In this document: piece by piece, positions 20,647 through 29,240 of the stretch
Layout: the number at the start of each line of letters is the position of its first letter
How positions within the stretch are numbered: the stretch's first letter is position 1
Assembly (NCBI RefSeq): GCF_020320395.1
Contig: NZ_JAEDAH010000097.1
Location: 1-64,000, forward strand
Direction of reading: 5' to 3'
DNA: 64,000 bases
Source: Thalassolituus marinus
GTDB taxonomy: Bacteria > Pseudomonadota > Gammaproteobacteria > Pseudomonadales > Oceanobacteraceae
Translations under genes and position numbers: made by a program
Notes under the pieces: generated by a model
The model's input: only the letters and a program-made list of their open reading frames with translations
Databases searched by the model: none
What the model was told of the DNA's origin: nothing

Positions 20647-21132
20647 ATGCGAGTTCTGGCTGCTTTGTTTCTGGCCCTGATAATGAACAACGTCTCCGCT
20701 CTGGAAGTCGGCGACAAGGTCCCCGACTTCCGCCTGCCGTTACTGACCCAGCAGGGTCAGGCTGGCCTGAGTTCCTTTAAGGGAAAAGTGGTGTATGTCG
20801 ATTTCTGGGCGTCCTGGTGTGGCCCCTGTCGCAAATCCTTACCTGCGCTGAATACCCTGCGTAAAGAGCTGAAAGGCAAAGGCTTTGAGGTGGTTGCCAT
20901 CAACCTCGACGAAGACGTTAAGGACGCACGTGCATTCCTGAAAGAATTCCCTGTGGCGTACCCGACGCTGTACGACGGAACAGGTAAAACACCTGAACTG
21001 TTTGGTGTGCGCGGCATGCCAACATCCTATCTGATTGATCGACAGGGTAAGCTTCAGGCAGTACACCAGGGATTCAAACCTTCCGATATCACCGGGATTC
21101 GCGCTCAGGTGATGAGCCTGCTGGCCAAATAA
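20647..21132 (+). CDS. TlpA-like periplasmic thioredoxin-fold protein
   Basis: 161 residues. A signal peptide (MRVLAALFLALIMNNVSA) precedes a TlpA/ResA-type fold with the redox motif WCGPC at Cys58 and Cys61, VVAINLDED, and the cis-Pro segment RGMPTSYLIDRQGK. GAGGA lies just before the ATG, and the start is 11 bases after the DUF1501 stop. In this operon it likely keeps cysteines reduced for haem attachment to the lipoprotein or handles cysteines of the DUF4266 protein. Confidence 0.88.
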   Translation: MRVLAALFLALIMNNVSALEVGDKVPDFRLPLLTQQGQAGLSSFKGKVVYVDFWASWCGPCRKSLPALNTLRKELKGKGFEVVAINLDEDVKDARAFLKEFPVAYPTLYDGTGKTPELFGVRGMPTSYLIDRQGKLQAVHQGFKPSDITGIRAQVMSLLAK

Positions 21133-21145
21133 CACAGGGACAGTG

Positions 21146-21361
21146 ATGAACCACAAACTGACCATCACACTGCTGACCGCCCTGCTGCTCACCAGCGGCT
21201 GCACAGCAGTTAAACCGTGGGAACGAGGTAATCTGGCCAGCGATGTTATGTCCTGGCAAGGCGACGCGCTGAAAGCTTCGCTGGATAATCACGTGCATTT
21301 CTCCAAAGAAGGATCTTCCGGCGGCGGTCAGGCCGCTGGCGGCGGCTGCGGCTGTAACTAG
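21146..21361 (+). CDS. DUF4266 small lipoprotein
   Basis: 71 residues. A signal peptide ends in a lipobox (LLLTSGC, Cys near residue 18), followed directly by the DUF4266 signature AVKPWERGNLASDVM. It ends in a Gly-rich tail with GGGCGCN, whose two cysteines sit at the extreme C-terminus. An in-frame GTG lies just before the ATG, but the ATG gives the standard start. Function is unknown. The tail could bind a metal or cofactor. The gene always seems to accompany DUF3570 in loci that I recall; that is memory, not a search. Confidence 0.85.
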   Translation: MNHKLTITLLTALLLTSGCTAVKPWERGNLASDVMSWQGDALKASLDNHVHFSKEGSSGGGQAAGGGCGCN

Positions 21362-21369
21362 AGGGCATC

Positions 21370-22557
21370 ATGAGTAAATCCACACGTAATTCGCTGGCCG
21401 CGCTGGCCGCAGCAGCAGCCACTATGCCGGCATTCGGTGAAGCAGCGCCTACAGAGCAAGTAGCAGCCTATCGTTTCAGCCAGTACAACGAAGCCGACGC
21501 ACCACTTGAGCGCACACAAACTGGCGTGACAGAGCGTTACAGCATTGATATTCACCAGTTTCGCTACTCCCGGCCACTGGCCGATGACTGGTACCTGAAC
21601 AGCGAATTTCAGTACGAAACCCTCAGCGGTGCATCGCCAATGCACACTTATGAAAATGCCGACGGCCGCAGTGCACTGGTGATGTCCGGTGCCAGCATCG
21701 ACGAAACCCGCTACGACCTGAAAGTCGCACCCAAACGCTATTTCAGCGGCGCAATGAATGGCCAGATCGACGGCACTCTCGGCGGGCTGGCAGCGATCTC
21801 TATCGAGAACGATTACCGCTCACTGGCGCTGGGCGTCGACGGCTCACTGGAATTATTTAACAAACACACCACCCTGAATGGCTCACTGAGCATGTCGCTG
21901 GACGAGCTTTCACCGACCGATGCTGATATTTCCGCAGACCGCAGCCGGGCCGATGGTCGCGGTAAACGCAGCGTCTCCCTGTACGAAGGCATCACGCAGA
22001 TTATTGATAAAAACCGCGTGATTCAGGTCGGCCTGGGATATACCCGCCTCAGTGGTTATTTGTCAGACCCGTACCGTTGGGAAGACCGCCGCCCGGGGCA
22101 ACGGGATCAGCTGACCGTCACCGCCCAGTACCGTCAGTTCATGCCGCTCTGGGGCGGTGCAGCCATACACGGCGATTACCGCTATTACTCCGACAACTGG
22201 GGTATCCGATCACATACGCTGACCGCTCGCTGGGCGCAAAACCTGAATATGGCGCCGTTCAGTTTTCAGCTGACGCCAATGCTGCGCTACTACCGTCAGA
22301 CCGCGGCTGAGTTTTACAGCCTGGAATTCAGTCCGCCGCAAGACCAGTACAACAGCTCGGACTACCGCCTCTCCTCCTACGGAGCCTTTGCCTATGGACT
22401 GGAAAGCCGCGCGCGTTATTACAACTGGACGCTGAGCATCGACTGGCAGCAGTACTTCTCCGGTGAAAACTTCGCTCTGGTACAATCGACCGACGATGAA
22501 ACTCCGGCTCTGGTCGACTACTCGATTATCAGTCTTGGCATTGAATACAAATACTGA
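21370..22557 (+). CDS. DUF3570 outer-membrane protein with SGAS motifs
   Basis: 395 residues with an N-terminal signal-like region and many amphipathic beta-strands ending in an aromatic residue (ISLGIEYKY), as in outer-membrane barrels. Two Ser-Gly-Ala-Ser motifs occur, E83-T-L-S-G-A-S89 and V104-M-S-G-A-S109. The first is close to the ApbE acceptor consensus Asp-x-hydrophobic-Ser/Thr-Gly-Ala-Ser/Thr, with Glu for Asp. The gene starts eight bases after DUF4266, and the apbE frame overlaps its 3' end. I infer that it may carry covalent FMN or house a flavinylated loop. Family assignment is firm; the flavin is a hypothesis. Confidence 0.8.
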   Translation: MSKSTRNSLAALAAAAATMPAFGEAAPTEQVAAYRFSQYNEADAPLERTQTGVTERYSIDIHQFRYSRPLADDWYLNSEFQYETLSGASPMHTYENADGRSALVMSGASIDETRYDLKVAPKRYFSGAMNGQIDGTLGGLAAISIENDYRSLALGVDGSLELFNKHTTLNGSLSMSLDELSPTDADISADRSRADGRGKRSVSLYEGITQIIDKNRVIQVGLGYTRLSGYLSDPYRWEDRRPGQRDQLTVTAQYRQFMPLWGGAAIHGDYRYYSDNWGIRSHTLTARWAQNLNMAPFSFQLTPMLRYYRQTAAEFYSLEFSPPQDQYNSSDYRLSSYGAFAYGLESRARYYNWTLSIDWQQYFSGENFALVQSTDDETPALVDYSIISLGIEYKY

Positions 22558-23476
22558 CCCTGTAAATACCGCCCCGCTGCTGGAGCACAGCTTCAGCGCC
22601 ATGGCTTCGCCATGCAAATTCCTGCTGCCGGCGACCTTTGCCGGTGTGCAGGATATTGCCCGGTCGATGGAAGCCGAAGTGCGCCGCATCGAGCAAAAAT
22701 ACAGTCGTTACCGTGACGACAGCGTACTCAGCAACATCAACCGTAACGCTGGTCAGCCAACAACCATCGACGATGAAACCGCCTGGTTGCTGAACTATGC
22801 CTCGGTATGCTTCAGCCAGAGTGATGGTCTGTTTGATATCAGCTCCGGGGTACTGCGCAGCGTATGGAATTTCCGCGACGGCCGCTGCCCCAGCGCAGAG
22901 CAACTGCACAGTGTGCTGCCACGCATCGGCTTCGCCGCCCTGCAGTGTCACAACAACCAGCTGCACATGCCCGCCACTATGGAGCTCGATTTTGGCGGTA
23001 TCGGTAAGGAATACGCCGCCGACGCTGCCGCCAACATTGCCCGCCAGCACGGTATAGCCTGGGGTGTCGTCGACCTTGGCGGCGATCTGCATATTATCGG
23101 CCCACGCCTGTCTGATAACGGCGAGGCCATTCCCTGGATGCTGGGCGTGCGCCACCCGCGGGAAGCGCAATCTGCGTTTGCCTCACTGCCGGTATACAGT
23201 GGCGGCATGGCCACCAGCGGCGATTACGAACGCTATTTCGAGGCCAACGGCCGGCGCTATTGCCATATCCTCAACCCGCACACGGGCTACCCGGTGGAGC
23301 ACTGGGCGTCAGTTACCGTGCTTGCCCCCAGCTGTCTGCTGGCCGGCAGTCTCTCTACCATCTCCATGCTGAAAGGCGCTGCCGCCAGTGACTGGTTGCG
23401 CCAGCAGCAACTGCATGCCCTGCTGATAGATACTGCCATGCAGGCTCAGGCCTTGCGACCAACGGCAGAACAGTAA
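22496..23476 (+). CDS. apbE: FAD:protein FMN transferase
   Basis: About 326 residues from the only ATG before the conserved core. GTG 22463 and TTG 22535 or 22541 are also possible, and none has a good ribosome binding site, so the start is uncertain. The core is standard ApbE: SFSAMASPCKF, a KYSRYRDDSVLSNIN segment, LDFGGIGKEYAAD, GVVDLGGDLHIIG, SGGMATSGDYER and CHILNPHTGYPVE. ApbE moves FMN from FAD to a Ser/Thr of exported proteins. It overlaps DUF3570, so translation is probably coupled. No lipobox is evident, so the enzyme may be soluble or have a mis-set start. Confidence 0.9.
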   Translation: MKLRLWSTTRLSVLALNTNTDPVNTAPLLEHSFSAMASPCKFLLPATFAGVQDIARSMEAEVRRIEQKYSRYRDDSVLSNINRNAGQPTTIDDETAWLLNYASVCFSQSDGLFDISSGVLRSVWNFRDGRCPSAEQLHSVLPRIGFAALQCHNNQLHMPATMELDFGGIGKEYAADAAANIARQHGIAWGVVDLGGDLHIIGPRLSDNGEAIPWMLGVRHPREAQSAFASLPVYSGGMATSGDYERYFEANGRRYCHILNPHTGYPVEHWASVTVLAPSCLLAGSLSTISMLKGAAASDWLRQQQLHALLIDTAMQAQALRPTAEQ

Positions 23477-23587
23477 TAAAAGTCAGGTAAGTTTACCCGG
23501 CACCGACGGTTTGATACCTTTCTGATCATTAATACGCGATGAGTCAGTGCCTGACGCGCGCTCACATAATAACAACCAGAAGTCATT

Positions 23588-25078
23588 ATGATCCGTTCAT
23601 TCGAAGAATATCGTCAGTACGATGGTCTCGGCCTGGCGCAATTAGTGCGTAACGGCGACGTCAGACCGGAGCAATTACTGGAGCTGGCCATTAATCGTGC
23701 CGAAGTCGTAAACCCGGCCATTAACGCCATCGTCACGCCGTTATACGAACACGCGCAGCAGCAGATTAAGGCAGGCCTGCCACAGGGGCCGTTTCACGGT
23801 GTTCCCTTTCTCCTCAAAGACCTGCTGTGCTCACTGCAGGGCACACCGATGAGCAATGGCAGCAATGCCCTCAAAGGTCGTATCTCGCCCAGTGACAGCG
23901 AACTGGCGCGACGCTTCAAACAAGCCGGACTGGTAATGTTTGGTAAAACCAATACCCCGGAGCTGGGGCTGATGGGTGTCACCGAGCCGGAAGCCTTTGG
24001 TGCCGCACGTAATCCGTGGAACGCCAACCACACCCCCGGTGGTTCCAGCGGCGGTTCTGCCGCCGCCATTGCAGCAGGTATCGTCCCGCTGGCCTCGGCT
24101 GGCGATGGCGGAGGTTCCATCCGTATTCCGGCAGCCTGTTGTGGTCTGTTTGGTATGAAACCAAGCCGTGGGCTGGTACCGACCGGGCCTTATGCTTCTG
24201 ACCACTGGGCTGGCGCGGCAACAGAGCATGTTCTCAGCCGCTCAGTACGTGACAGCGCAGCCATGCTCGACGCCATCGCTGGCGCCGATGGCTCCAGCCC
24301 CTACCCGATTCGCCGCGCCGACTCTTATCTGCAAGCACTGCATACCCCGTTGCAACCGCTGCGTATCGGCTATACCGCTGAATCCTTTATCGGTCGTGAG
24401 GTCACAGACGACGCGCGGAATGCGGTAGCCCACACGGTGAAATTACTGCAGGGGCTGGGTCATGAGGTTGAAGAAGTATCACTGCAGCTGGATGGCGAAG
24501 CACTGGCCGACAGTTACCTGACCCTGTACTTCGGCCAGGTTGCCGCAGACCTCGATTTTATTGCCCAGCAGCTGAACAGCCGCCTGTCGAATCTGGACGT
24601 GGAAGACGCCACCAAGGCTCTGGGAATGCTGGGTAAAACCATCAGCGCTGGGGACTATGTCAGCGCCCTGCGCCGCTGGAATCAGTTTGCTCAGACCATG
24701 TCGACCTACCATCAGCGTTATGACCTGCTGCTCACCCCGGTACTGGCCAGCGCACCGGTTGAGATCGGTGCCTTTCGCCCACCACTATGGGAACGCGCAG
24801 CAATGAAAGTAATTAATGGCCTCGGCCTGCACAGCCTGCTGCTGAAAACCGGCCAGGTGAAGCAGATGGCTATGGATAGTCTGGAAAAGCTGCCCTTTAC
24901 CCAACTGGCCAATATGACTGGCCAGCCTGCGATGTCTGTGCCGCTCTACTGGACTGCCGACGAGCTGCCATTGGGCAGTCAGTTTATTGCGCCACTGGGT
25001 AAGGACGAATTGTTATTTCAACTGGCAGCACAGCTGGAACAGACGCAACCCTGGTTTGACCGCACGGCCACACTTTAA
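23588..25078 (+). CDS. Amidase-signature family amidase
   Basis: 496 residues with the amidase-signature Ser-cisSer-Lys triad: Lys77 in PFLLKDL, the GGSSGGSAAA loop at 151-160, and the nucleophile Ser177 in GDGGGSIRIPAACCG. Members hydrolyse amides such as aryl, acyl or short-chain amides, or amidate tRNA as GatA. There is no gatB or gatC here, so a catabolic amidase is more likely. It is followed by an SDR gene 21 bases downstream, probably in one transcript. Confidence 0.88.
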   Translation: MIRSFEEYRQYDGLGLAQLVRNGDVRPEQLLELAINRAEVVNPAINAIVTPLYEHAQQQIKAGLPQGPFHGVPFLLKDLLCSLQGTPMSNGSNALKGRISPSDSELARRFKQAGLVMFGKTNTPELGLMGVTEPEAFGAARNPWNANHTPGGSSGGSAAAIAAGIVPLASAGDGGGSIRIPAACCGLFGMKPSRGLVPTGPYASDHWAGAATEHVLSRSVRDSAAMLDAIAGADGSSPYPIRRADSYLQALHTPLQPLRIGYTAESFIGREVTDDARNAVAHTVKLLQGLGHEVEEVSLQLDGEALADSYLTLYFGQVAADLDFIAQQLNSRLSNLDVEDATKALGMLGKTISAGDYVSALRRWNQFAQTMSTYHQRYDLLLTPVLASAPVEIGAFRPPLWERAAMKVINGLGLHSLLLKTGQVKQMAMDSLEKLPFTQLANMTGQPAMSVPLYWTADELPLGSQFIAPLGKDELLFQLAAQLEQTQPWFDRTATL

Positions 25079-25099
25079 TTTTCTGCATCGGTGAATACT

Positions 25100-25948
25100 A
25101 TGAATAAAAATTCCGTTCTGATTACCGGCTGTTCGTCCGGTATCGGGCGCGCGCTGGCGGAAGCCTATCTGGCTCAGGGCTGGCACGTGTTTGCCAGCGC
25201 CCGTAATACAGACAGCCTTGCCAACCTGCACAGCGACAACCTTACGACCATCGCCATGGACGTTAACAACCCGCAGGACGTTGCGCGTGCCGCCTCAACC
25301 GTTATGGAAACCAGCGGTCAGCTGAACTGCCTGATCAACAACGCCGGCTATGCTGCCATGGGCCCGGTTGCTGAACTCAGCCGCGATGCCCTGCAGCGCC
25401 AGTTTGCCACCAACGTGTATGCACCGGTTGCCCTGACTCAGGCATTACTGCCAGCGTTACGGGCCGCTGCCAGCGACCAGCAGCGTTCCCAGGTGGTGAA
25501 TATCGGCTCTGTGTCCGGCATCCTGACAACGCCGTTTTCCGGTGCTTACTGTGCGACCAAGGCAGCGCTGCATGCACTCAGCGATGCCCTGCGCATGGAG
25601 CTTGCTCCCTTTGCGATCGACGTGATTACCGTGCAGCCGGGGGCTATTCAGTCAAAGTTCGGGGATAACTCACTGGCAAATCTGGCGCAGGAACTGACAC
25701 CACAGTCGTTGTACGCGCCACTGAAAGAACAGATGGAAGCGCGTGCTACTGCCTCGCAGGATAACCCGACACCGGCATCTGAATTTGCCAGTGAACTGAT
25801 CGCGCAGTTGCTCAGCAAGCCCGATCCGGTCATCCGCATCGGCAACGGTAGCCGTGCCCTACCACTGATTGCGCGCTGGCTACCGGTTACTCTGCGCGAC
25901 CGGATTTTAAGTAAGAAATTTGGTCTGCCATCGCTTAAACGCGCCTGA
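25100..25948 (+). CDS. Short-chain dehydrogenase/reductase
   Basis: 282 residues of a classical SDR. The dinucleotide motif is TGCSSGIGRALA near residue 9, NNAGYAAMG is present, and the catalytic Ser, Tyr and Lys lie in the NIGSVSGI and YCATKAALHALS stretches. The ATG at 25100 is preferred over a GTG three codons upstream. The substrate is unknown; the C-terminal part resembles SDRs acting on steroid- or lipid-type alcohols. It converges on the SMR pump gene with one base between the two stops. Confidence 0.85.
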   Translation: MNKNSVLITGCSSGIGRALAEAYLAQGWHVFASARNTDSLANLHSDNLTTIAMDVNNPQDVARAASTVMETSGQLNCLINNAGYAAMGPVAELSRDALQRQFATNVYAPVALTQALLPALRAAASDQQRSQVVNIGSVSGILTTPFSGAYCATKAALHALSDALRMELAPFAIDVITVQPGAIQSKFGDNSLANLAQELTPQSLYAPLKEQMEARATASQDNPTPASEFASELIAQLLSKPDPVIRIGNGSRALPLIARWLPVTLRDRILSKKFGLPSLKRA

Positions 25949-25949
25949 T

Positions 25950-26279
25950 TCAGTGCGTGGATGAAGAGAACAGATTGATCACCAGAACCCCGGCCATAAT
26001 CAGCGCAATACCGGTTATGGCCGCGGCATCCAGGTGCTGGGCAAAGAACCACCAGCCAATGACGGCCACCAGCACCATACCGACACCCGACCAGATAGCG
26101 TAGGTAATACCAACCGGAAGGGTTTTCAGCACAATGGCGAGTAAATAGAAAGAAATCGCATAACCCACTACCACGGTTACGGATGGCCATAACCGGGAAA
26201 ATCCATCCGACGCTTTCAGCGCACTGGTAGCAATCACTTCAGCAATGATGGCTGCGGTCAGCAGCCAGTAGGTCGACAT
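25950..26279 (-). CDS. Small multidrug resistance (SMR) efflux protein
   Basis: 109 residues with four membrane spans. The essential membrane-embedded Glu is at position 14 (AAIIAEVIATSALKASDGF), and the conserved GITYAIWSGVGMV segment follows. These place it with EmrE/QacE-type proton-coupled exporters of cationic compounds rather than the Gdx guanidinium branch, though that split is not certain by eye. Confidence 0.88.
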   Translation of the reverse strand: MSTYWLLTAAIIAEVIATSALKASDGFSRLWPSVTVVVGYAISFYLLAIVLKTLPVGITYAIWSGVGMVLVAVIGWWFFAQHLDAAAITGIALIMAGVLVINLFSSSTH

Positions 26280-26309
26280 AACGCATCTCCGCTCTGAATG
26301 AGCCGAAGA

Positions 26310-27071
26310 TTAATGCTCGCGGCTCTGGCCACCGAGTTTGCGGCTTATACGATTTTTAGTCGAGTACCAGTGGTTCTTCGGCGTCTTTGGCGCTTCTGAA
26401 ATCAGTTTTGCAAAAGGCACATCCTCGCCACGCTGGGGCGGCACATGTGCACACAGCACCTGTGCCGGTTGCAGATCATGCACACGCTGCAACGACTCCC
26501 GATACTGGTTCGGATGACAGATAGGATATGGCGCCGTAACCTGACGCTTAACCATCACCATTAAATCGGCGACATAAATCTTGTGTTCCGGCACATGCAA
26601 CAGCGACAGATCGTGGTCGGTATGCCCCGGGGTATACACCACCTGCCAGTCAGAAAAACCCGGTAATGTCTGGCCATCGGTTAACGTCATATCCGGCGAG
26701 AGAATCGGGTTATACCAGATATGAGTTTTCGGCTTACCCATTCGTCCGGCCACCCAGTAGGTTAACAACACGTCAATTGCATGTGCGGTGCGCCCTGCAA
26801 TACCGGCATACCAGCGCGGTGCATTTGGGTGCGAGGCCAGTGTTGCACCCGTCAGTTCACGCAGCTTGTGCGCCCCACCGGCATGATCGGGATGCATATG
26901 GGTCACCACAATCAGCTTTAAATCACTCAGCGGCCGCTGCAGCGTGTTACGGATGTAGTCACACACCTGCTGCACATCAGCACGGCAGCAGCCATCGAGC
27001 AGCATCAGCTGGTTGTTATCTTCCACCAGAAAAATATTCTGGATATAGCCCTGTAATGAATGAATCTGCAT
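26310..27071 (-). CDS. MBL-fold metallo-hydrolase
   Basis: 253 residues from the ATG at 27071; a TTG five codons upstream is possible. The metallo-beta-lactamase metal motif is HMHPDHAGG, with a further TPGHTDHDLSLLH and a late His in CAHVPPQ. It is a soluble two-metal hydrolase of the glyoxalase-II-like type with unknown substrate. It lies just upstream of the SMR pump gene, 30 bases away. Confidence 0.8.
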   Translation of the reverse strand: MQIHSLQGYIQNIFLVEDNNQLMLLDGCCRADVQQVCDYIRNTLQRPLSDLKLIVVTHMHPDHAGGAHKLRELTGATLASHPNAPRWYAGIAGRTAHAIDVLLTYWVAGRMGKPKTHIWYNPILSPDMTLTDGQTLPGFSDWQVVYTPGHTDHDLSLLHVPEHKIYVADLMVMVKRQVTAPYPICHPNQYRESLQRVHDLQPAQVLCAHVPPQRGEDVPFAKLISEAPKTPKNHWYSTKNRISRKLGGQSREH

Positions 27072-27106
27072 GCTGGTAACTGACAAAAAATCCGGAAAAA
27101 AACCAT

Positions 27107-27134
27107 AAAAAAACAGCCCGCAGGCTGTTTTTTA
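27107..27134 (-). terminator. Terminator after zapE
   Basis: The 8-bp stem AAACAGCC/GGCTGTTT with a 4-base loop is flanked by A and T runs. On the minus strand it lies 17 bases after the zapE stop, ending the hydrolase-zapE transcript. Confidence 0.8.
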
Positions 27135-27151
27135 ATTATGCACAGAATCCA

Positions 27152-28267
27152 TTACTCTGCACGGTGCTCACGTGCCAGATAATCGTGCGACTGCATTTCC
27201 AGCATACGCGAGGTAGTGCGCTGGAATTCAAACTCCAGTTTACCCTGCTCGTAAATATCCGGAATGGCAGCATCGGCCGACATAATCACCTTCACACCAC
27301 GATCATAAAATTCGTCGATCAGGTTAATAAAGCGACGCGCCAGATCATCATTCTTAACACCCATAACCGGAACATTAGAAATCAGAATGGCATGGAACAG
27401 CTTACCCATTTCGATGTAATCATTCTGAGAACGCGGGCCATCACACAGCGCCGTAAACTCAAACCATGCGATATCGTCACAACGGGCTTTAACCGGAATT
27501 TTACGACCCAGAATATCCACATCACAGTTGGTTTTAACATGACGGGCATCCGGAATCAGACTGTCGAAGCTTTTCTGCAGACTGGCTTCGGCACCGGCAT
27601 CCAGCGGGAAGTGATACAGTTCGGCCTGTTCCAGAGTACGCAGACGGTAATCTACGCCGGAATCTACGTTGACCACTTCGGTGAATTTATTCAGCAGTTT
27701 AATTGCCGGAATAAAGCGGTCGCGCTGCAGACCATCCTTGTACAGACCGTCCGGCACGATGTTTGAGGTCGCCACCAGGCTTACACCACGATCAAACAGT
27801 TCCTGCATCAGACCACCGAGAATCATGGCATCGCCAATATCCGATACGAAGAATTCGTCAAAGCAGATCACGATGGCTTCTTCGGCAATACGGTCAGCCA
27901 CGATGGTCAGCGGGTTCTTTTCACCCGCCAGCCCGGTCAGATCCTTATGTACACGCTGCATAAAACGGTGGAAGTGCGTACGCATCTTGCGTTTAAACGG
28001 CAGCGCATCATAGAAGGTATCAACCAGATAGGTCTTACCACGCCCCACACCGCCCCAGAAGTAGAGGCCCATCTCCGGCTCCGGCTTCTTCTTGCTGAAC
28101 TTACCCGCCAGCTTGCCGAAAACACCCTGATTTTCCCGGCGCGCTTCGGCGGCAACCAGATCATCAAACAGGCGCTGCAGATGTTTTACAGCCATTTCCT
28201 GAGCGGCGTCGTACGAAAAGTCGTCGCGTTTCAGATCTTCCTGGTAAAGTTCCCAAGGCGTAGGCAC
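27152..28267 (-). CDS. zapE: Cell division protein ZapE (AFG1-family ATPase)
   Basis: 371 residues from a GTG with GGGAGA six bases upstream. The frame stays open for 48 more codons but that part has no homology-like features. It begins VPTPWELYQEDLKRDDF as in other ZapE proteins. Walker A is GGVGRGKTYLVD, the DEFFVSDIGDAM segment is Walker B-like, and SNIVPDGLYKDGLQRDRF is typical of AFG1 ATPases. ZapE binds FtsZ and is needed for division under heat or low oxygen in E. coli. Confidence 0.92.
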   Translation of the reverse strand: MPTPWELYQEDLKRDDFSYDAAQEMAVKHLQRLFDDLVAAEARRENQGVFGKLAGKFSKKKPEPEMGLYFWGGVGRGKTYLVDTFYDALPFKRKMRTHFHRFMQRVHKDLTGLAGEKNPLTIVADRIAEEAIVICFDEFFVSDIGDAMILGGLMQELFDRGVSLVATSNIVPDGLYKDGLQRDRFIPAIKLLNKFTEVVNVDSGVDYRLRTLEQAELYHFPLDAGAEASLQKSFDSLIPDARHVKTNCDVDILGRKIPVKARCDDIAWFEFTALCDGPRSQNDYIEMGKLFHAILISNVPVMGVKNDDLARRFINLIDEFYDRGVKVIMSADAAIPDIYEQGKLEFEFQRTTSRMLEMQSHDYLAREHRAE

Positions 28268-28391
28268 GGCAAGTCTCCCGGATTCAGTGGAGCTAAAGTG
28301 AGCGGCGGCCCCGCCAGAACAGGCAGAGCACGCAAATTTCAGGGCGCGAAATGTAGCGAAGCGGCGCCCAAAGTGCAAATCCTGAACAGTC

Positions 28392-29039
28392 TTACAGCAC
28401 TCCGTGAGCACTCAGAATCGGCGATAAATCGTCCATCAGACTGGCTTTCAGATCCGTCAGCCGACCATGGAAAAAGTGACCGCCCTGCTCAAACACCTGA
28501 AAATGCGGTGTTGGCACCACCAAACCGGCCCAGCTTTCCACCTCATCAAATGGCACGACCTCATCGTCATCACCCATATAGACATAGGTCTCAAACTCAT
28601 ACGGCAGCTGGTTGGGGGCATCAAAGTGGTGAACCGCCGGAGCTAAAAGAAGCAGCGCGGCGATGCCTTGCGGCTGGCGGCAGGACGCCAGACAAGCCAT
28701 GCCAGCCCCGAATGAAAAGCCTGCCAGAATCACAGCCTGCCAACCCAGCGTTTCATAACAGTAATTGAGTGCCGCCAGCACATCATCCTGCTCACCAACG
28801 CCGTGGTCGTGCGTACCGTCGCTGCTACCCACGCCACGGAAGTTAAAGCGCAGCGTTGGCAATCCCAGGCCGGCAGCGGTGCGGGTTACGGTGGTCACCA
28901 CTTTGTTATCCATGGTGCCGTGGAACAGCGGATGCGGATGACACATCAACAGCCCCAGTCGTTGTTGCTGAGCTGGCTGATGACGGGCTTCCAGCACACC
29001 GGCCGGCCCCTGAATAACGATCTTTTCTTCCTGCGCCAT
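28392..29039 (-). CDS. Alpha/beta hydrolase (serine hydrolase)
   Basis: 215 residues from the ATG at 29039 with GAGGA upstream; an in-frame 22-codon extension is unlikely. It has MCHPHPLFHGTMDNKVV near the oxyanion hole, NFRGVGSSDG, and the nucleophile elbow GFSFGAGMA. The catalytic Asp lies in GDDDEVVPFDEV and the His in FEQGGHFFHGRL. This pattern is the common proteobacterial hydrolase often annotated as 'CocE/NonD or YqiA-like'; the substrate is unknown. It is the first gene of a pair with zapE. Confidence 0.82.
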   Translation of the reverse strand: MAQEEKIVIQGPAGVLEARHQPAQQQRLGLLMCHPHPLFHGTMDNKVVTTVTRTAAGLGLPTLRFNFRGVGSSDGTHDHGVGEQDDVLAALNYCYETLGWQAVILAGFSFGAGMACLASCRQPQGIAALLLLAPAVHHFDAPNQLPYEFETYVYMGDDDEVVPFDEVESWAGLVVPTPHFQVFEQGGHFFHGRLTDLKASLMDDLSPILSAHGVL

Positions 29040-29240
29040 AGCGCCTGATCCTCTCTTAAAAAGCCCGCCACATGGCAGGTAAACAGCGGCTTGCAGCCTG
29101 GTCATGCCGCAGCGGATTTTATGTCCATATACATATAGCTAAATGTTATTAATTCAACCTTCTTATATATCAGGCATCTTGCTATATTTCGCCCGATTAA
29201 GAATGCCCCCCTTACACATACCGGGAGCTATGGGAACACA

